From Trinickia acidisoli (lineage in GTDB: Bacteria; Pseudomonadota; Gammaproteobacteria; Burkholderiales; Burkholderiaceae), in assembly GCF_017315725.1 (NCBI RefSeq), contig NZ_JAFLRG010000001.1, forward strand, positions 2,728,001 through 2,792,000: a stretch of DNA of 64,000 nt, written 5' to 3'. The notes under the pieces were generated by a model. It was given only the letters and a program-made list of their open reading frames with translations. It was not told the DNA's origin and did not search any database. Of this stretch, positions 53,331-62,804 are shown one piece after another; within the stretch, counting starts at the first letter, position 1, and every line of letters begins with the position of its first letter. A program made the translations under genes and the position numbers.

Positions 53331-53646
53331 GCACACGCTCCAAAGTTACGAATACGTCAACCCAGCGGCCATTATAGCGACAGCGCATGCTGCGACCGCA
53401 CTCACCAAAGGTTCGGCAAAGCCCCTATGGGCAAAATCGGCCGGCCCATGTGGGGCTAGCCCGCGCCGGGTTGGCCACGTTTAGCCCGCGCAGCAACACC
53501 GAATCGGCCGCCGAAACGTCAAGCCCCGGCTGACACGGATGCCCCTCGGTGGCGCGCTTTAGAATAACGAACGATCGTTTTATTTTAATGAGAAAGCAGC
53601 CCGGGCGCCAAGCCCGGGTTTCGACCCACGCCTCTAACGCACGTGT
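53331..53646. other. 316-bp region upstream of etfB and downstream of metI
   Basis: Both flanking operons run leftward. The region contains an AT-rich stretch at 53560-53592 with an aacgatcgtt palindrome (annotated separately), and two cccggg blocks flanking cgccaag near 53600-53620 that could form a weak hairpin after metI. No coding potential recognised. Confidence 0.45.
53570..53579. promoter_or_regulatory. aacgatcgtt palindrome, candidate TetR-type operator
   Basis: A perfect 10-bp palindrome within a larger ACGAACGATCGTT context, resembling operators of TetR-family fatty-acid regulators. It lies about 240 bp upstream of etfB inside a local AT-rich stretch. On the minus strand it is followed closely by tattct, a possible -10 box. 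Evidence is pattern only. Confidence 0.3.
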
Positions 53647-54300
53647 TCATCGGTGGCTCAAGCGGCGCACGAGCCAGTCCCCGAACGATTGCACGAGTTG
53701 CACGAAGACGATGAGGATGACGACGACCGCCACCATCACCTCGGGCAAAAACCGCTGGTAGCCATAGCGAATGCCGAGATCGCCCAGGCCGCCGCCGCCG
53801 ATCGCGCCGGCCATCGCCGAGTAGCCGACGAGCGAAACGAACGTGATCGTGAGACCGGCGACGATGCCCGGCAACGCTTCGGGCAGCAAAACCTTGAAGA
53901 CGATTTGGCGCGTCGTCGCACCGAGCGCTTCGGCGGTCTCGATGAGCCCGCGATCGACCTCACGCAGCGCCGTTTCGACGAGCCGCCCGATGAACGGCGC
54001 GGCGGCGATCGTCAGCGGCACGACGGCGGCAGCGGTGCCGATCGACGTCCCGACGATCAAGCGCGTCAGCGGAATGACGGCGACGAGCAGGATGATGAAC
54101 GGCGTCGAGCGCACGGCATTGACGGTGAAGCCCATCACGCGGTTCGCGGATACGCTTTGCAGCACGCCGCCGCGGTCGGTCAGAAACAGCAGCACGCCGA
54201 GCGGCAAGCCGACGAGCGCGCCGACGGCGCCCGAGATGCCGACCATGACGAGCGTTTCCCAAAACGACTGAACGAACATCGAAGACATTTCACTGAACAT
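53647..54300 (-). CDS. metI: Methionine ABC transporter permease MetI
   Basis: A 217-aa inner-membrane permease for methionine uptake. It begins with [20 protein letters not shown] and contains spans such as [20 protein letters not shown]. The cytoplasmic coupling loop is [20 protein letters not shown] (about residues 130-150). The start at 54300 overlaps the 3' end of metN by 11 bp and gives a length equal to E. coli MetI. An alternative ATG at 54288 would begin just after the metN stop. The binding protein MetQ, which usually follows metI, is not encoded in the next 300 bp or nearby. Confidence 0.92.
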   Translation of the reverse strand: MFSEMSSMFVQSFWETLVMVGISGAVGALVGLPLGVLLFLTDRGGVLQSVSANRVMGFTVNAVRSTPFIILLVAVIPLTRLIVGTSIGTAAAVVPLTIAAAPFIGRLVETALREVDRGLIETAEALGATTRQIVFKVLLPEALPGIVAGLTITFVSLVGYSAMAGAIGGGGLGDLGIRYGYQRFLPEVMVAVVVILIVFVQLVQSFGDWLVRRLSHR

Positions 54301-55324
54301 GCGACAGTTCCTCGACGACGACGCCCTGCTCGCGCAGAAAGCCCAGAGCGGCGGCCAACTGCTGCGGCTCGCCGTCGGCGAGCACGGCGAGCGAGCCGAA
54401 CGCGTGGCCTTGAATCTCGTCGACCTGGCCGTGCAGGATATTGAAATCGAGCGCGTAACGTCGGATGGTCTCCGACAGAATCGGCCGATCCACCCCGCCA
54501 CCCGCGAACGCGAACCGCAGAAGCTGCCCTTCCCCTGCCTCGATTTGCGCCGCAACGCGCGCTTTGACTGCGCTCGGCAGTTCGTGCGCGATGACGTCGC
54601 CGAGCAGCGCGCGTGTGACCGCATGACGCGGCTTGAGAAAGACCTCGACGACATTGCCCTCTTCCACGACGCGCCCCGCATCGAGCACGGCCACACGGTC
54701 GCACACGTCCTTGATGACTTCCATCTGGTGCGTGATGAGGACGATCGTGAGGCCGAGTTCGCGATTGATGCGCTTGAGCAGCTCGAGGATCGAGCGCGTC
54801 GTTTCCGGGTCGAGCGCCGAGGTGGCCTCGTCCGAGAGCAGCACTTTCGGCCGGCTCGCCAGTGCGCGGGCGATGCCGACGCGCTGCTTCTGCCCGCCGC
54901 TGATGCGTGCGGGGTAGCGGTCCTTGAGCGCGGTCAGGCCGACGAGTTCGAGCAGCGGCAACACCGCGGCCTCGATCTCGGCGCGCTTCATGCCCGCGAG
55001 CTCGAGTGGCAGCGCGACATTCTCGAACACCGTACGCGAGCTGAGCAGATTGAAGTGCTGGAAGATCATGCCGATTTCGCGGCGCGCCTCGCGCAACGCT
55101 TGCGTCGGCAAGCTGTTCAGGCGCTTGCCGTCGACGACCACCTCGCCGGCACTGGGCCGCGTGAGCAGGTTGATCGTGCGCACGAGCGTACTCTTGCCCG
55201 CGCCGCTACGGCCGATGATGCCGAAAATCTGGCCCGCCGGAATCGTGAGATTGATATCGTGCAACGCGTCGATCCAACCGTTCGGGCCGGCAAAGCGCTG
55301 CGAGATTTGACGTAGTTCGATCAT
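54290..55324 (-). CDS. metN: Methionine ABC transporter ATP-binding protein MetN
   Basis: A 344-aa ATPase of the methionine importer. Walker A is [12 protein letters not shown] (about residue 37), the signature is [16 protein letters not shown], Walker B is [13 protein letters not shown] and the switch His is in LITHQMEVI. The C-terminal NIL domain (about 265-344), which binds methionine and inhibits transport when it is plentiful, is present. The start at 55324 ([16 protein letters not shown]) fits the family; an upstream frame extends to 55432 without conservation. Expression control could not be read; no S-box or Met-box was identified. Confidence 0.95.
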   Translation of the reverse strand: MIELRQISQRFAGPNGWIDALHDINLTIPAGQIFGIIGRSGAGKSTLVRTINLLTRPSAGEVVVDGKRLNSLPTQALREARREIGMIFQHFNLLSSRTVFENVALPLELAGMKRAEIEAAVLPLLELVGLTALKDRYPARISGGQKQRVGIARALASRPKVLLSDEATSALDPETTRSILELLKRINRELGLTIVLITHQMEVIKDVCDRVAVLDAGRVVEEGNVVEVFLKPRHAVTRALLGDVIAHELPSAVKARVAAQIEAGEGQLLRFAFAGGGVDRPILSETIRRYALDFNILHGQVDEIQGHAFGSLAVLADGEPQQLAAALGFLREQGVVVEELSHVQ

Positions 55325-55568
55325 GAAGAAGCCGGAACGGCGAAGTTCGCCCGGCTGCGCGGCGCGCACCGGATCGTCGGCCGCCGTAGCGGGATACGGA
55401 AAGCGGCGACGGACGATTTTATCGCGCGGCACAAATAGGTTTTAATAATTAATCGCCACGTCTTAATTACATTTTGAAATTAGAGGAGCACACCGCGTCC
55501 GCCCCGCCGTAGCGACGCGTGCAGGCAGCTATGATCCTGCGCAAACAACGCGTAAAGGGAGACGAGCG

Positions 55569-56480
55569 ATGTCGGCGACTGCGTCACAAAACACCTCCGT
55601 GGCAGCGGCAACGAACGCACATACTCGTGCGGCACCGACGCCTGCCGGGACGGTTCGCACGGCCGACGGCTATGAACTCGTGCTGTACCGCTGGCCTTGC
55701 CCCACCCCGGCACGTGCGACGGTCGCGCTGCTGCACGGATTGGCCGAGCATGCGGGCCGCTACGCGGCGCTCGCCGAACGGCTTACCGCGGCAGGCATCG
55801 AACTCATCGCCGTCGACTTGCGCGGCCATGGGCGTTCGCCCGGCGAGCGCACTTGGGTCGCACGTTTCGATGAATATCTCGACGATGCGTGTGCCTTGCT
55901 GGAAGCCGCGGCGCGTCCCGGAACGCCGCTTTTCTTGATGGGGCACAGCATGGGCGGCACGATCGCGGCACTGTTTGCGATCGAGCGGCTCGATGCGTTC
56001 GCGGGCGCGGCGCACCCCCTAGCGGGTCTCATCCTCTCGAGCCCCGCACTCGCGCCGGGCAAGGACGTGCCGCGCTGGATGCTGGTGGCAAGCCGCGTCG
56101 TCAGCCGCCTATGGCCGCGCTACAAGGCGATGAAGATCGAGCCGGCGTTGCTGTCGCGCGACTCTCGCGCGGTCGAGGCCAACCGCGCCGATCCGCTCGT
56201 GCACCATGCGGCCGTCCCGGCGCGCACGGGCGCCGAGCTTCTCGTCGCGATGGCGCGCATCGAACGAGGCCGCGCCGCGTTGCATCTGCCGATGCTCGTC
56301 TATCACGGCACGGCCGACAAGTTGACCGAGCCCGACGGCAGCCGGACGTTCGCCGCGCACGTCGGCTCGCCCGATCGCACGCTGACGCTGTACGACGACG
56401 CCTATCACGAGACGATGAACGATTTCGATCGCGACCGCGTCATCGATGCGTTGGTCCACTGGATTCTGGCGCATGTCTGA
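55569..56480 (+). CDS. Alpha/beta hydrolase, monoacylglycerol lipase-like
   Basis: A 303-aa serine hydrolase of the lysophospholipase/monoglyceride lipase type (Hydrolase_4). The oxyanion region is VALLHGLAEHAGRYAALAER, the nucleophile elbow is LMGHSMGGTIA (Ser about residue 125), the catalytic Asp is in VYHGTADKLTEPDGSRTF and the His is in DDAYHETMNDFDRDRV. The N-terminal 30 residues are Ala/Thr-rich and probably disordered; no signal peptide is clear. AAGGGAGA precedes the ATG. It likely hydrolyses fatty-acid monoesters. It faces the crotonase gene tail to tail. Confidence 0.88.
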   Translation: MSATASQNTSVAAATNAHTRAAPTPAGTVRTADGYELVLYRWPCPTPARATVALLHGLAEHAGRYAALAERLTAAGIELIAVDLRGHGRSPGERTWVARFDEYLDDACALLEAAARPGTPLFLMGHSMGGTIAALFAIERLDAFAGAAHPLAGLILSSPALAPGKDVPRWMLVASRVVSRLWPRYKAMKIEPALLSRDSRAVEANRADPLVHHAAVPARTGAELLVAMARIERGRAALHLPMLVYHGTADKLTEPDGSRTFAAHVGSPDRTLTLYDDAYHETMNDFDRDRVIDALVHWILAHV

Positions 56481-56528
56481 CGTCTTAGCGATGCCGGTGC
56501 ACGGGCCGGTATCGCTGGCCACGCTGCG

Positions 56529-57344
56529 TCACGCGTTCCAGTTCGGCTTGCGCTTTTCGATGAACGCTTGCATACCTTCCTGCGCAGCGGGGTCGATCGC
56601 GTTGCAAGCGATCGTTTGGCCCGCCATCTGGTAGGCCGCCTCGATCCCCGTCTCGAGTTGACGGTAGAACAGCGACTTGCCCATGCGCACCGCGGCGGCC
56701 GGTTTGTCGCAAATCCGCTTGGCGAGCGCCGCGACGTCGGCATCGAGCGCGTCGAGCGGCGTCATATGGTTGATGAGGCCAAGCTCGCGCGCTTTGGCCG
56801 CATCGATGAAATCGCCCGTCACGAGCATCTCGAATGCCGCCTTGCGCGGGATGTTGCGCGAGAGCGGCACGGCCGGCGTGGCGCAGAACAAGCCGTAGTG
56901 AATGCCCGAGGTGGCGAAGCGCGCCGTATCGGCAGCCACGGCAAGATCGCACATCGCGACGAGCTGGCAGCCCGCCGCCGTTGCGATCCCTTGCACGCGC
57001 GCGATGACGGGCTGCGGCATCCGCTGAATCGTCATCATCAGCGTCGAGCAGCGCGCGAACAGCGTTTGATAGAACTCGAGCGACGGCGCGGCGCGCAATT
57101 CCTTCAAATCGTGCCCCGCGCAGTAGGCCCGCCCTTGCGCCGCGAGCACGACGACGCGCGCATCCGATTGCGCGATCGCCGACAGCGCCGCTTGCAGTTC
57201 GGCAATCACCTGCTCCGACAGCGCGTTGAAGGCCTCGGGCCGATTGAGTGTGACGCGTACGACACCAGGCAGTTCGTACGCATCGTGTTCGATGAGCAGC
57301 GCACCGGACGAAGGAGAAGCGGAAGACGATGCAGGGCGTTCCAT
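56529..57344 (-). CDS. Enoyl-CoA hydratase/isomerase family protein lacking the usual catalytic glutamates
   Basis: A 271-aa crotonase-fold protein: VVRVTLNRPEAFNALSEQVI, the oxyanion-hole strand GRAYCAGHDLKELRA and VQGIATAAGCQLVAMCDLAV. In active hydratases the latter reads GGGCELA, and a PEI/PEV segment follows about 20 residues later. Here the glutamate is Gln (AGCQLVA), and the second position reads FATSGIHYGLFCATP without Glu. This pattern matches the ECHDC3-like branch, whose reaction is not established. Length is normal. It stands alone, 105 bp downstream of the deacetylase-like gene's stop on the same strand, so co-transcription is possible. Confidence 0.85.
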   Translation of the reverse strand: MERPASSSASPSSGALLIEHDAYELPGVVRVTLNRPEAFNALSEQVIAELQAALSAIAQSDARVVVLAAQGRAYCAGHDLKELRAAPSLEFYQTLFARCSTLMMTIQRMPQPVIARVQGIATAAGCQLVAMCDLAVAADTARFATSGIHYGLFCATPAVPLSRNIPRKAAFEMLVTGDFIDAAKARELGLINHMTPLDALDADVAALAKRICDKPAAAVRMGKSLFYRQLETGIEAAYQMAGQTIACNAIDPAAQEGMQAFIEKRKPNWNA

Positions 57345-57449
57345 GTTGAGTTGCCTCCTAGGAGCGATGAACGGCGAGCGGCGGCCCTTTCATGCATGGG
57401 TCCGGCAAACGCGCAGGCGCAAGACGTGCACGCCGCCCGCTACCGAACG

Positions 57450-58373
57450 TCAAAGTCCGGCCAGCGCGCGCACGTGCGCGACGACGCTGCGTCCGAGCGC
57501 CGACAAGTTATAGCCGCCTTCGAGGCAGCTAACGATCCGCCCGCGCGCGTGGCGCTCGGCCACGCGGCGGATTTGATCCGTGATCCAGGTGTAGTCGCTT
57601 TCGACGAGCCCCATGTTGCCGAGATCGTCTTCGCGATGCGCATCGAACCCGGCCGACACGAAAATCATCTCGGGCTTGAATGCCTCGAGCCGCGGCAGCC
57701 ACACGAGATCGACCGCCTCGCGCACCGACGCGCCCGGCGTTCGAGCCGGCATCGGCAAGTTGACCATGTTGGACGCCTGGTTGTCCGCGCCGCTGAACGG
57801 ATAGAACGGATGCTGAAAGAAGCTGCACATCAGCACCCGCTCATCGCCGGCGAACGCCGCCTCGGTCCCGTTGCCGTGGTGCACGTCGAAATCGACGATG
57901 GCGACGCGCGCGAGACCGCGCACGTCGAGCGCATGGCGCGCGGCGATCGCCACGTTGTTGAAGAAGCAAAAGCCCATCGCGCGCGCGGGCTCCGCATGAT
58001 GGCCGGGCGGGCGCACGCTGCAGAACGCGTTGTCGTAGCGCGCGTCGATGACCGCGTCGGTCGCGGCCACGGCAGCGCCGGCCGCACGCAACGCCGCTCG
58101 CCACGTGTACGGATTCATGGCCGTGTCGGGATCGATCCACGCGCGGCCTTCGTGCGGCGCGCTGCGTTCGACGAAATCGATATGGGCGCGCGTATGCACG
58201 CGTGCGAGATCGGCGATCTCGGCAAGCGGTCCGCTCTCGCGCTCGATCAACTCGGCGATTCGGCTCGCGATCAATTGGTCCTCGATCGCGACGAGACGCT
58301 CCGGGCATTCCGGATGCCCCGGCCCCATCTCGTGCAGCAGGCAATCGGGATGTGAGTAGAAAGCGGTCGCCAT
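57450..58373 (-). CDS. Histone deacetylase-fold amidohydrolase (acetylpolyamine amidohydrolase-like)
   Basis: A 307-aa class II HDAC-like zinc hydrolase. Active-site residues are all visible: the His pair in VRPPGHHAEPARAMGFCFFN (about residue 140), zinc ligands in IVDFDVHHGNGTEAAF (Asp, His) and SAGFDAHREDDLG (Asp), and the late LEGGYNLSALGRSV. Bacterial members deacetylate acetylpolyamines, acetylated small molecules or proteins; which one applies cannot be told. The start at 58373 (MATAFYSHPDCLLHEMGPGH) gives the family N-terminus; the frame upstream of it is unconserved. It is divergent from mltB. Confidence 0.9.
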   Translation of the reverse strand: MATAFYSHPDCLLHEMGPGHPECPERLVAIEDQLIASRIAELIERESGPLAEIADLARVHTRAHIDFVERSAPHEGRAWIDPDTAMNPYTWRAALRAAGAAVAATDAVIDARYDNAFCSVRPPGHHAEPARAMGFCFFNNVAIAARHALDVRGLARVAIVDFDVHHGNGTEAAFAGDERVLMCSFFQHPFYPFSGADNQASNMVNLPMPARTPGASVREAVDLVWLPRLEAFKPEMIFVSAGFDAHREDDLGNMGLVESDYTWITDQIRRVAERHARGRIVSCLEGGYNLSALGRSVVAHVRALAGL

Positions 58374-58641
58374 GATCGTTCGTCCGCCGCCGGCGCGGCA
58401 TGTCTCCAAGGTTGCTTCGTCGGCCGCCGATCGGGCCTGCGATCGGACAACGTTACCACAGGCGGGCGGCCGCGCTCTCATGCACGACGCGCCACGTAGA
58501 CGCACGGACACGCGGCGGGCATCGCCGATGCTAGCCTGCCGGTGCCCGCCATGTGGACGTCATGCGTCGACTCGGGCCGCGGCTGTTCCGCCTGCGGCGG
58601 CCGTTCGCTATACTGCGCCGAACCCTTGCCCTTGCCCTCAT

Positions 58642-59973
58642 ATGACCGGTCAACCCGCATCATCCGCAGCAAACCGGCGACGCCTCGCCGTGCTCGTCGC
58701 CCTCACGCTCGGCGCCGCCGTTTCCTGGCAAGGCGCTTACGCCCAAAGCACCGCCCCGACCGCCTCGTCAGTCGCTGCGCCAGCCAAGCGCACCGCCCGC
58801 CTCGCGCAAGGTCAGCCGCCGGAGTCAGCCCAATCCGGATCCACGTTCGAAGAAGAGATCATTCCGCAGCGCTACGCCGACAACGCGGACGTCAACGCAT
58901 TCATCGACGACATGGTCGCCCGCTACGACTTCGATCCGACGGCGCTGCACACGTTGTTCGCCGGCGTCAGCTACTCGGCCACGGCGGTCAAGCTCGTCAC
59001 GCCGGCGCCCAAGCCGTTCGCCAAGAACTGGCGCATCTATCAGGCGCGCTTCCTCGATCCCGTACGCATCAACGCAGGCGCGAAGTTCTGGCGCGAAAAC
59101 CGCGCGACGCTGCAACGCGCCTACGAGCAGTACGGCGTGCCGCCCGAAGTCGTCGTCGGCATCATCGGCGTCGAGACGATGTACGGACACTACATGGGCA
59201 ACTTCCGCGTGCTCGACGCGCTGACGACGCTCGCGTTCGACTACCCGAACACGCCGAACCGGGCCGAACGCGAGATGACGTTTCGCAAGAACCTCGAGGA
59301 TTACCTCGTCTGGACACGCGACGCCCAGCTCGACCCGACGACCGTGCTCGGTTCGTACACGGGCGCCATCGGCATTCCGCAGTTCCTGCCGAGCAGCATC
59401 GTGAAGTACGCCGTCAACTACGACGGCAATAGCCACATCGACCTGCGCACGAGCCCGGCGGACGCGATCGGCAGCGTGGCGAACTATCTCGCGCAGAACG
59501 GCTGGGAAAACGGGCGCCCCGTGATCTGGCACATCGCACCGGACGCGGGCAGTCTCGGCATCGCGCAGGCGGCGGCGGACGGGCAACCCGAGCCGCACTG
59601 GCCGCTCGCGCAACTGCTGCGCGCGGGGATGCTGCTCGACGAGCCGGGGCTCGACATGGCATCCGAAGACAGCACGCCCGTCACCGTCATCGACTTGCCT
59701 ACGCCGGGGCAGCCGACCGCGTACATGCTCGGCCTGCAGAACTTCTACGTGTTGACGCGTTACAACCGCAGCTTCTTCTACGCGCTGGCGGTCTACGAAC
59801 TCGGCCTGCGGGTCAAGGCGCGCGTCGAAGAGGAAGCGCCGGGCATGACGGCATCGGCGCCAGGCATTTCGGCGCCCGCGCCGACAGCCTCGCCTTCGCC
59901 GGCGGCGTTGCTTGGGCAGCCTGCACAGCCCCCAGCACCGACGGCCCGCCAGCAGCCGCAAATGCCGCAGTAG
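58642..59973 (+). CDS. mltB: Lytic murein transglycosylase B
   Basis: A 443-aa exported MltB. The signal sequence (LAVLVALTLGAAVSWQGAYA, residues 15-34) lacks an obvious lipobox cysteine, so it may be soluble periplasmic rather than a lipoprotein. The catalytic Glu is in VVGIIGVETMYGHYMGNFRV (about residue 182), followed by FDYPNTPNRAEREMTFRKNL and GAIGIPQFLPSSIVKYAVNY. The C-terminal 60 residues are Ala/Pro-rich and low-complexity. The start at 58642 (MTGQPASSAANRRR) is followed directly by the signal peptide; an open frame upstream overlaps the divergent gene. It cleaves glycan strands with 1,6-anhydro ends. Confidence 0.93.
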   Translation: MTGQPASSAANRRRLAVLVALTLGAAVSWQGAYAQSTAPTASSVAAPAKRTARLAQGQPPESAQSGSTFEEEIIPQRYADNADVNAFIDDMVARYDFDPTALHTLFAGVSYSATAVKLVTPAPKPFAKNWRIYQARFLDPVRINAGAKFWRENRATLQRAYEQYGVPPEVVVGIIGVETMYGHYMGNFRVLDALTTLAFDYPNTPNRAEREMTFRKNLEDYLVWTRDAQLDPTTVLGSYTGAIGIPQFLPSSIVKYAVNYDGNSHIDLRTSPADAIGSVANYLAQNGWENGRPVIWHIAPDAGSLGIAQAAADGQPEPHWPLAQLLRAGMLLDEPGLDMASEDSTPVTVIDLPTPGQPTAYMLGLQNFYVLTRYNRSFFYALAVYELGLRVKARVEEEAPGMTASAPGISAPAPTASPSPAALLGQPAQPPAPTARQQPQMPQ

Positions 59974-60174
59974 TTGCAAGCCGGCGCGCTGCTGTGTCGA
60001 GGATGCCGCTAACTTGTGGGCTGCGACCATCGACCGAAAATATACGCGCCGCCCCGCGCGGGGCGTAGCTGTTCAAGTCGCTAGGACGATTCCAGAGCGA
60101 GCGCGCACGCGGCTTGCAACAGCGCGACACGCGCTTCGCGTCGAACGAGATACCGATCGAACACGCGCGCCGGA

Positions 60175-61077
60175 TCAAGCCGGGAACACACCCGTCGACA
60201 AATAGCGATCGCCACGATCGCACACGATGAAAACAATCGTCGCATTCTCGACTTGCCGTGCGAGGCGCAATGCCACCTCGCAGGCACCGCCCGACGAGAT
60301 ACCGCAAAAAATCCCTTCGACCGCCGCCAAGCGACGCGCCGTTGCCTCGGCCGCAGCCTGCGAGACGTTTTCGGTGCGATCGACGCGCGCGCGATCGAAA
60401 ATTTTCGGCAGATAGGCCTCGGGCCATTTGCGGATGCCCGGGATACGCGAGCCCTCTTCGGGCTGCGCACCGACGATCTCGATCGCCGGGTTCTGCTCCT
60501 TCAGGTAACGAGAGACACCCATGATCGTGCCGGTCGTCCCCATCGACGAAACGAAATGCGTGACGCGACCTTCCGTGTCGCGCCAGATTTCAGGGCCCGT
60601 CGCTTCGTAATGCGCGACCGGATTGTCGGGGTTGGCGAATTGATCGAGGATGACGCCGCGCCCGTCGCGCTGCATCTGCTCGGCCAGGTCGCGTGCGTAT
60701 TCCATGCCGCCCTTTACCGGGGTCAGCACGATTTCCGCACCGTACGCGGCCATGCTTTGGCGCCGCTCGACCGACAAATCCTCGGGTAGGAGCAGCACCA
60801 TCTTGTAGCCGCGAACCGCAGCGGCCATCGCGAGCGCGATGCCGGTATTGCCGCTCGTGGCCTCGATCAGCGTGTCGCCGGGCTTGATGCGACCACGCGC
60901 CTCCGCTTTCTTGATCATCGACAGGGCCGGCCGGTCCTTCACCGAGCCCGCGGGGTTGTTGCCTTCCAGCTTCGCTAGGACAACGTTGTTTCGGCTGCGA
61001 ATGTCGTCGTCGGTCAAGCGGACGAGCTGGACGAGCGGCGTATTGCCGATCGTGTCTTCGATGGTCTTGTAGGGCAT
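60175..61077 (-). CDS. cysM: Cysteine synthase B
   Basis: A 300-aa PLP-dependent O-acetylserine sulfhydrylase, CysM type, which makes cysteine (or S-sulfocysteine from thiosulfate). The PLP lysine is in NNPAGSVKDRPALSMIKKAE (about residue 42). The substrate loop is EATSGNTGIALAMAAAVRGY, the phosphate site SSMGTTGTIMGVSRYL, and IFCGISSGGACEVALR is near the end. The start at 61077 (MPYKTIEDTIGNTPLVQLVR) is the family N-terminus. The open frame to 61287 upstream covers non-coding DNA including a terminator. Confidence 0.95.
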   Translation of the reverse strand: MPYKTIEDTIGNTPLVQLVRLTDDDIRSRNNVVLAKLEGNNPAGSVKDRPALSMIKKAEARGRIKPGDTLIEATSGNTGIALAMAAAVRGYKMVLLLPEDLSVERRQSMAAYGAEIVLTPVKGGMEYARDLAEQMQRDGRGVILDQFANPDNPVAHYEATGPEIWRDTEGRVTHFVSSMGTTGTIMGVSRYLKEQNPAIEIVGAQPEEGSRIPGIRKWPEAYLPKIFDRARVDRTENVSQAAAEATARRLAAVEGIFCGISSGGACEVALRLARQVENATIVFIVCDRGDRYLSTGVFPA

Positions 61078-61197
61078 GGGCGTATGCGCGCGGTGCGCCG
61101 TGATCTTGAGCAATGGGAATCGGTCCGATTGTAAAGCACCGGGCCGGTCATCGCCCGGTAGGGTCTTTCGGCAACCCCAACAGGGCGCGCACCAAGC

Positions 61198-61221
61198 AAA
61201 AAACCCGCGGTAAATCGCGGG
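61198..61221 (-). terminator. Rho-independent terminator after the helix-hairpin-helix gene
   Basis: On the minus strand cccgcg-atttac-cgcggg is followed by TTTTTTG. It lies about 80 bp after the stop of the helix-hairpin-helix gene and upstream of cysM, separating the two transcripts. Confidence 0.8.
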
Positions 61222-61299
61222 AAACCGCCGGTGAAACATGACGGCTGAAGGAGCCTGCGAGAAACGCGCACCGCACGCGCACCGCACGCGCCCGGCGTG

Positions 61300-61665
61300 C
61301 TACGACGAGCGCGCCGACATACCGGGGAAAGGTTCGATGGGTGCGAGCGGCTTCGGCCCTACGACGACCGTACTCGGCCGCGACGGCACCGTATGTCGAA
61401 CGGCGCCCACCGTGAGTCCTTCGGCCTCCAAACGTTCGATGGCCTGCCCACCCAAACCCTTGACCCGTTGCCCGAGATCGTCGGCATCTTTGAAAAGGCC
61501 GCCCGCGGCACGTTCGTCGACGATCGCCTTGGCCTTCGCGGGACCGATGCCTTTGATGCCGCGCAGCGCTGCCTCGTCGGCAGTGTTGACGTCGACGGCA
61601 TGAGCGAAGAAAGCGGGAAACGCGGCGATAAGCACCGCCGCTAGCAAGACGAAGCGCTTGAACAT
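61300..61665 (-). CDS. Exported helix-hairpin-helix (ComEA-like) protein
   Basis: A 121-aa protein with a clear signal peptide (FVLLAAVLIAAFPAFFAHA, cleavage before VDVN). One helix-hairpin-helix DNA-binding repeat pair of the ComEA type follows: VDVNTADEAALRGIKGIGPA, KAKAIVDERAAGGLFKDADD and QRVKGLGGQAIERLEAEGLT. ComEA-like proteins bind incoming DNA in the periplasm during natural transformation. The C-terminal 30 residues are Pro-rich and unconserved. Length is typical. Located between two terminators, so it is probably transcribed alone. Confidence 0.9.
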   Translation of the reverse strand: MFKRFVLLAAVLIAAFPAFFAHAVDVNTADEAALRGIKGIGPAKAKAIVDERAAGGLFKDADDLGQRVKGLGGQAIERLEAEGLTVGAVRHTVPSRPSTVVVGPKPLAPIEPFPGMSARSS

Positions 61666-61681
61666 GTGAGGCCTCCAGCAG

Positions 61682-61709
61682 AAAAAAGCCGGCCGGCGAG
61701 CGCCGACCG
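61682..61709 (-). terminator. Rho-independent terminator after hldD
   Basis: On the minus strand cggtcggc and gccggccg form an 8-bp stem with one G-T pair around gctc, followed by GCTTTTTTC. It is located 34 bp after the hldD stop and just upstream of the helix-hairpin-helix gene. Confidence 0.8.
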
Positions 61710-61742
61710 TGAGGCCTCAGTCTAAGCAGTGCACCCCGCGCG

Positions 61743-62735
61743 TCACAGTTGGCCGGATAGCCAACGCACGTATCGATCGACGCCTTCCTGCACGGTCAGA
61801 AACGGCGCATCGTAGCCGGCCGCGCGCAAGCGCGCGGGATCGGCCTGCGTGAAGCACTGATACTTGCCGCGCAGCGCATCCGGGAACGGTATGTACTCGA
61901 TGAGCCCGCGCTGGACCATCTCCGCCAGCGAGAGGGCCGGCTGATTCTCGAGGGCGCGCAGCGTGTTGACCACGGACGTGGCGATATCGTTGAACGGTTG
62001 CGCGCGCCCCGTTCCTAGGTTGAAGATGCCCGATTTTTCCGGGTGATCGAAGAAGAACAAGTTCACTTTCGCGACGTCTTCGACCGACACAAAGTCGCGC
62101 GTCTGCTCGCCGGCCGCATAGCCGTTGTACTCGCCGAACAGCTTGACCTTGCCCTCGGCGCGGAATTGATTGAAGTTGTGGAACGCAACCGACGCCATGC
62201 GGCCTTTGTGCGCTTCGCGTGGCCCGTAGACGTTGAAATAGCGAAAGCCCACGATCTGGCTTTTCGCGCTCGGCATGACGCGGCGAACGATTTGGTCGAA
62301 CAGGAACTTCGAGTAGCCGTAGACGTTCAGCGGCGCCTCGACTTCGCGCTCCTCCACGAAGCGGGTCGAGCCGCCGTAGATCGCGGCCGACGAAGCGTAG
62401 AGGCACTGAGCGCCTTGCGCGAGGCACGCGTCGAGCACGGCGCGGCTGTAGCGGAAATTGTTCTCCATCATGTAGCGGCCGTCGGTTTCCATCGTGTCCG
62501 AGCAGGCGCCCTCGTGGAATACGGCTCGCACCTTGCCGAAATCGCCGCGCGCGAAACGTTCGACGAATTCCGTTTTATCCAGGTAGTCGTCGATCTCGCA
62601 ATCGACGAGGTTCTTGAACTTGTCGGCGCGCGTAAGGTTGTCGACGGCAATGATGCGCGTCTCGCCGCGCGCGTTGAGCGCCTTGACGAGGTTGGCGCCG
62701 ATGAAGCCCGCGGCTCCGGTGACGATGAGAGTCAT
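61743..62735 (-). CDS. hldD: ADP-L-glycero-D-manno-heptose-6-epimerase
   Basis: A 330-aa short-chain dehydrogenase-fold epimerase, also called RfaD, the last enzyme making ADP-L-glycero-beta-D-manno-heptose for the LPS inner core. The NADP-binding motif is [17 protein letters not shown] (residues 4-20), and the catalytic Tyr/Lys pair is in [15 protein letters not shown] (about residues 136-150), with [15 protein letters not shown] before it. C-terminal landmarks are [20 protein letters not shown] and [14 protein letters not shown]. It follows the heptose-phosphate kinase gene by 69 bp, forming a heptose-supply operon with ugd upstream. Confidence 0.96.
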   Translation of the reverse strand: MTLIVTGAAGFIGANLVKALNARGETRIIAVDNLTRADKFKNLVDCEIDDYLDKTEFVERFARGDFGKVRAVFHEGACSDTMETDGRYMMENNFRYSRAVLDACLAQGAQCLYASSAAIYGGSTRFVEEREVEAPLNVYGYSKFLFDQIVRRVMPSAKSQIVGFRYFNVYGPREAHKGRMASVAFHNFNQFRAEGKVKLFGEYNGYAAGEQTRDFVSVEDVAKVNLFFFDHPEKSGIFNLGTGRAQPFNDIATSVVNTLRALENQPALSLAEMVQRGLIEYIPFPDALRGKYQCFTQADPARLRAAGYDAPFLTVQEGVDRYVRWLSGQL

Positions 62736-62804
62736 GATCGTGATAACGGTTGTTCGATAACGATGATAGGCGCTTGACGCCGGCGGCGTTTCGCGCGGCG
62801 CGCT

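Noticed and set aside
60050..60066. gccccgcgcggggc palindrome downstream of mltB as a terminator
   Set aside because: It lacks a T-run on either strand and is simply GC-rich; not strong enough to annotate.
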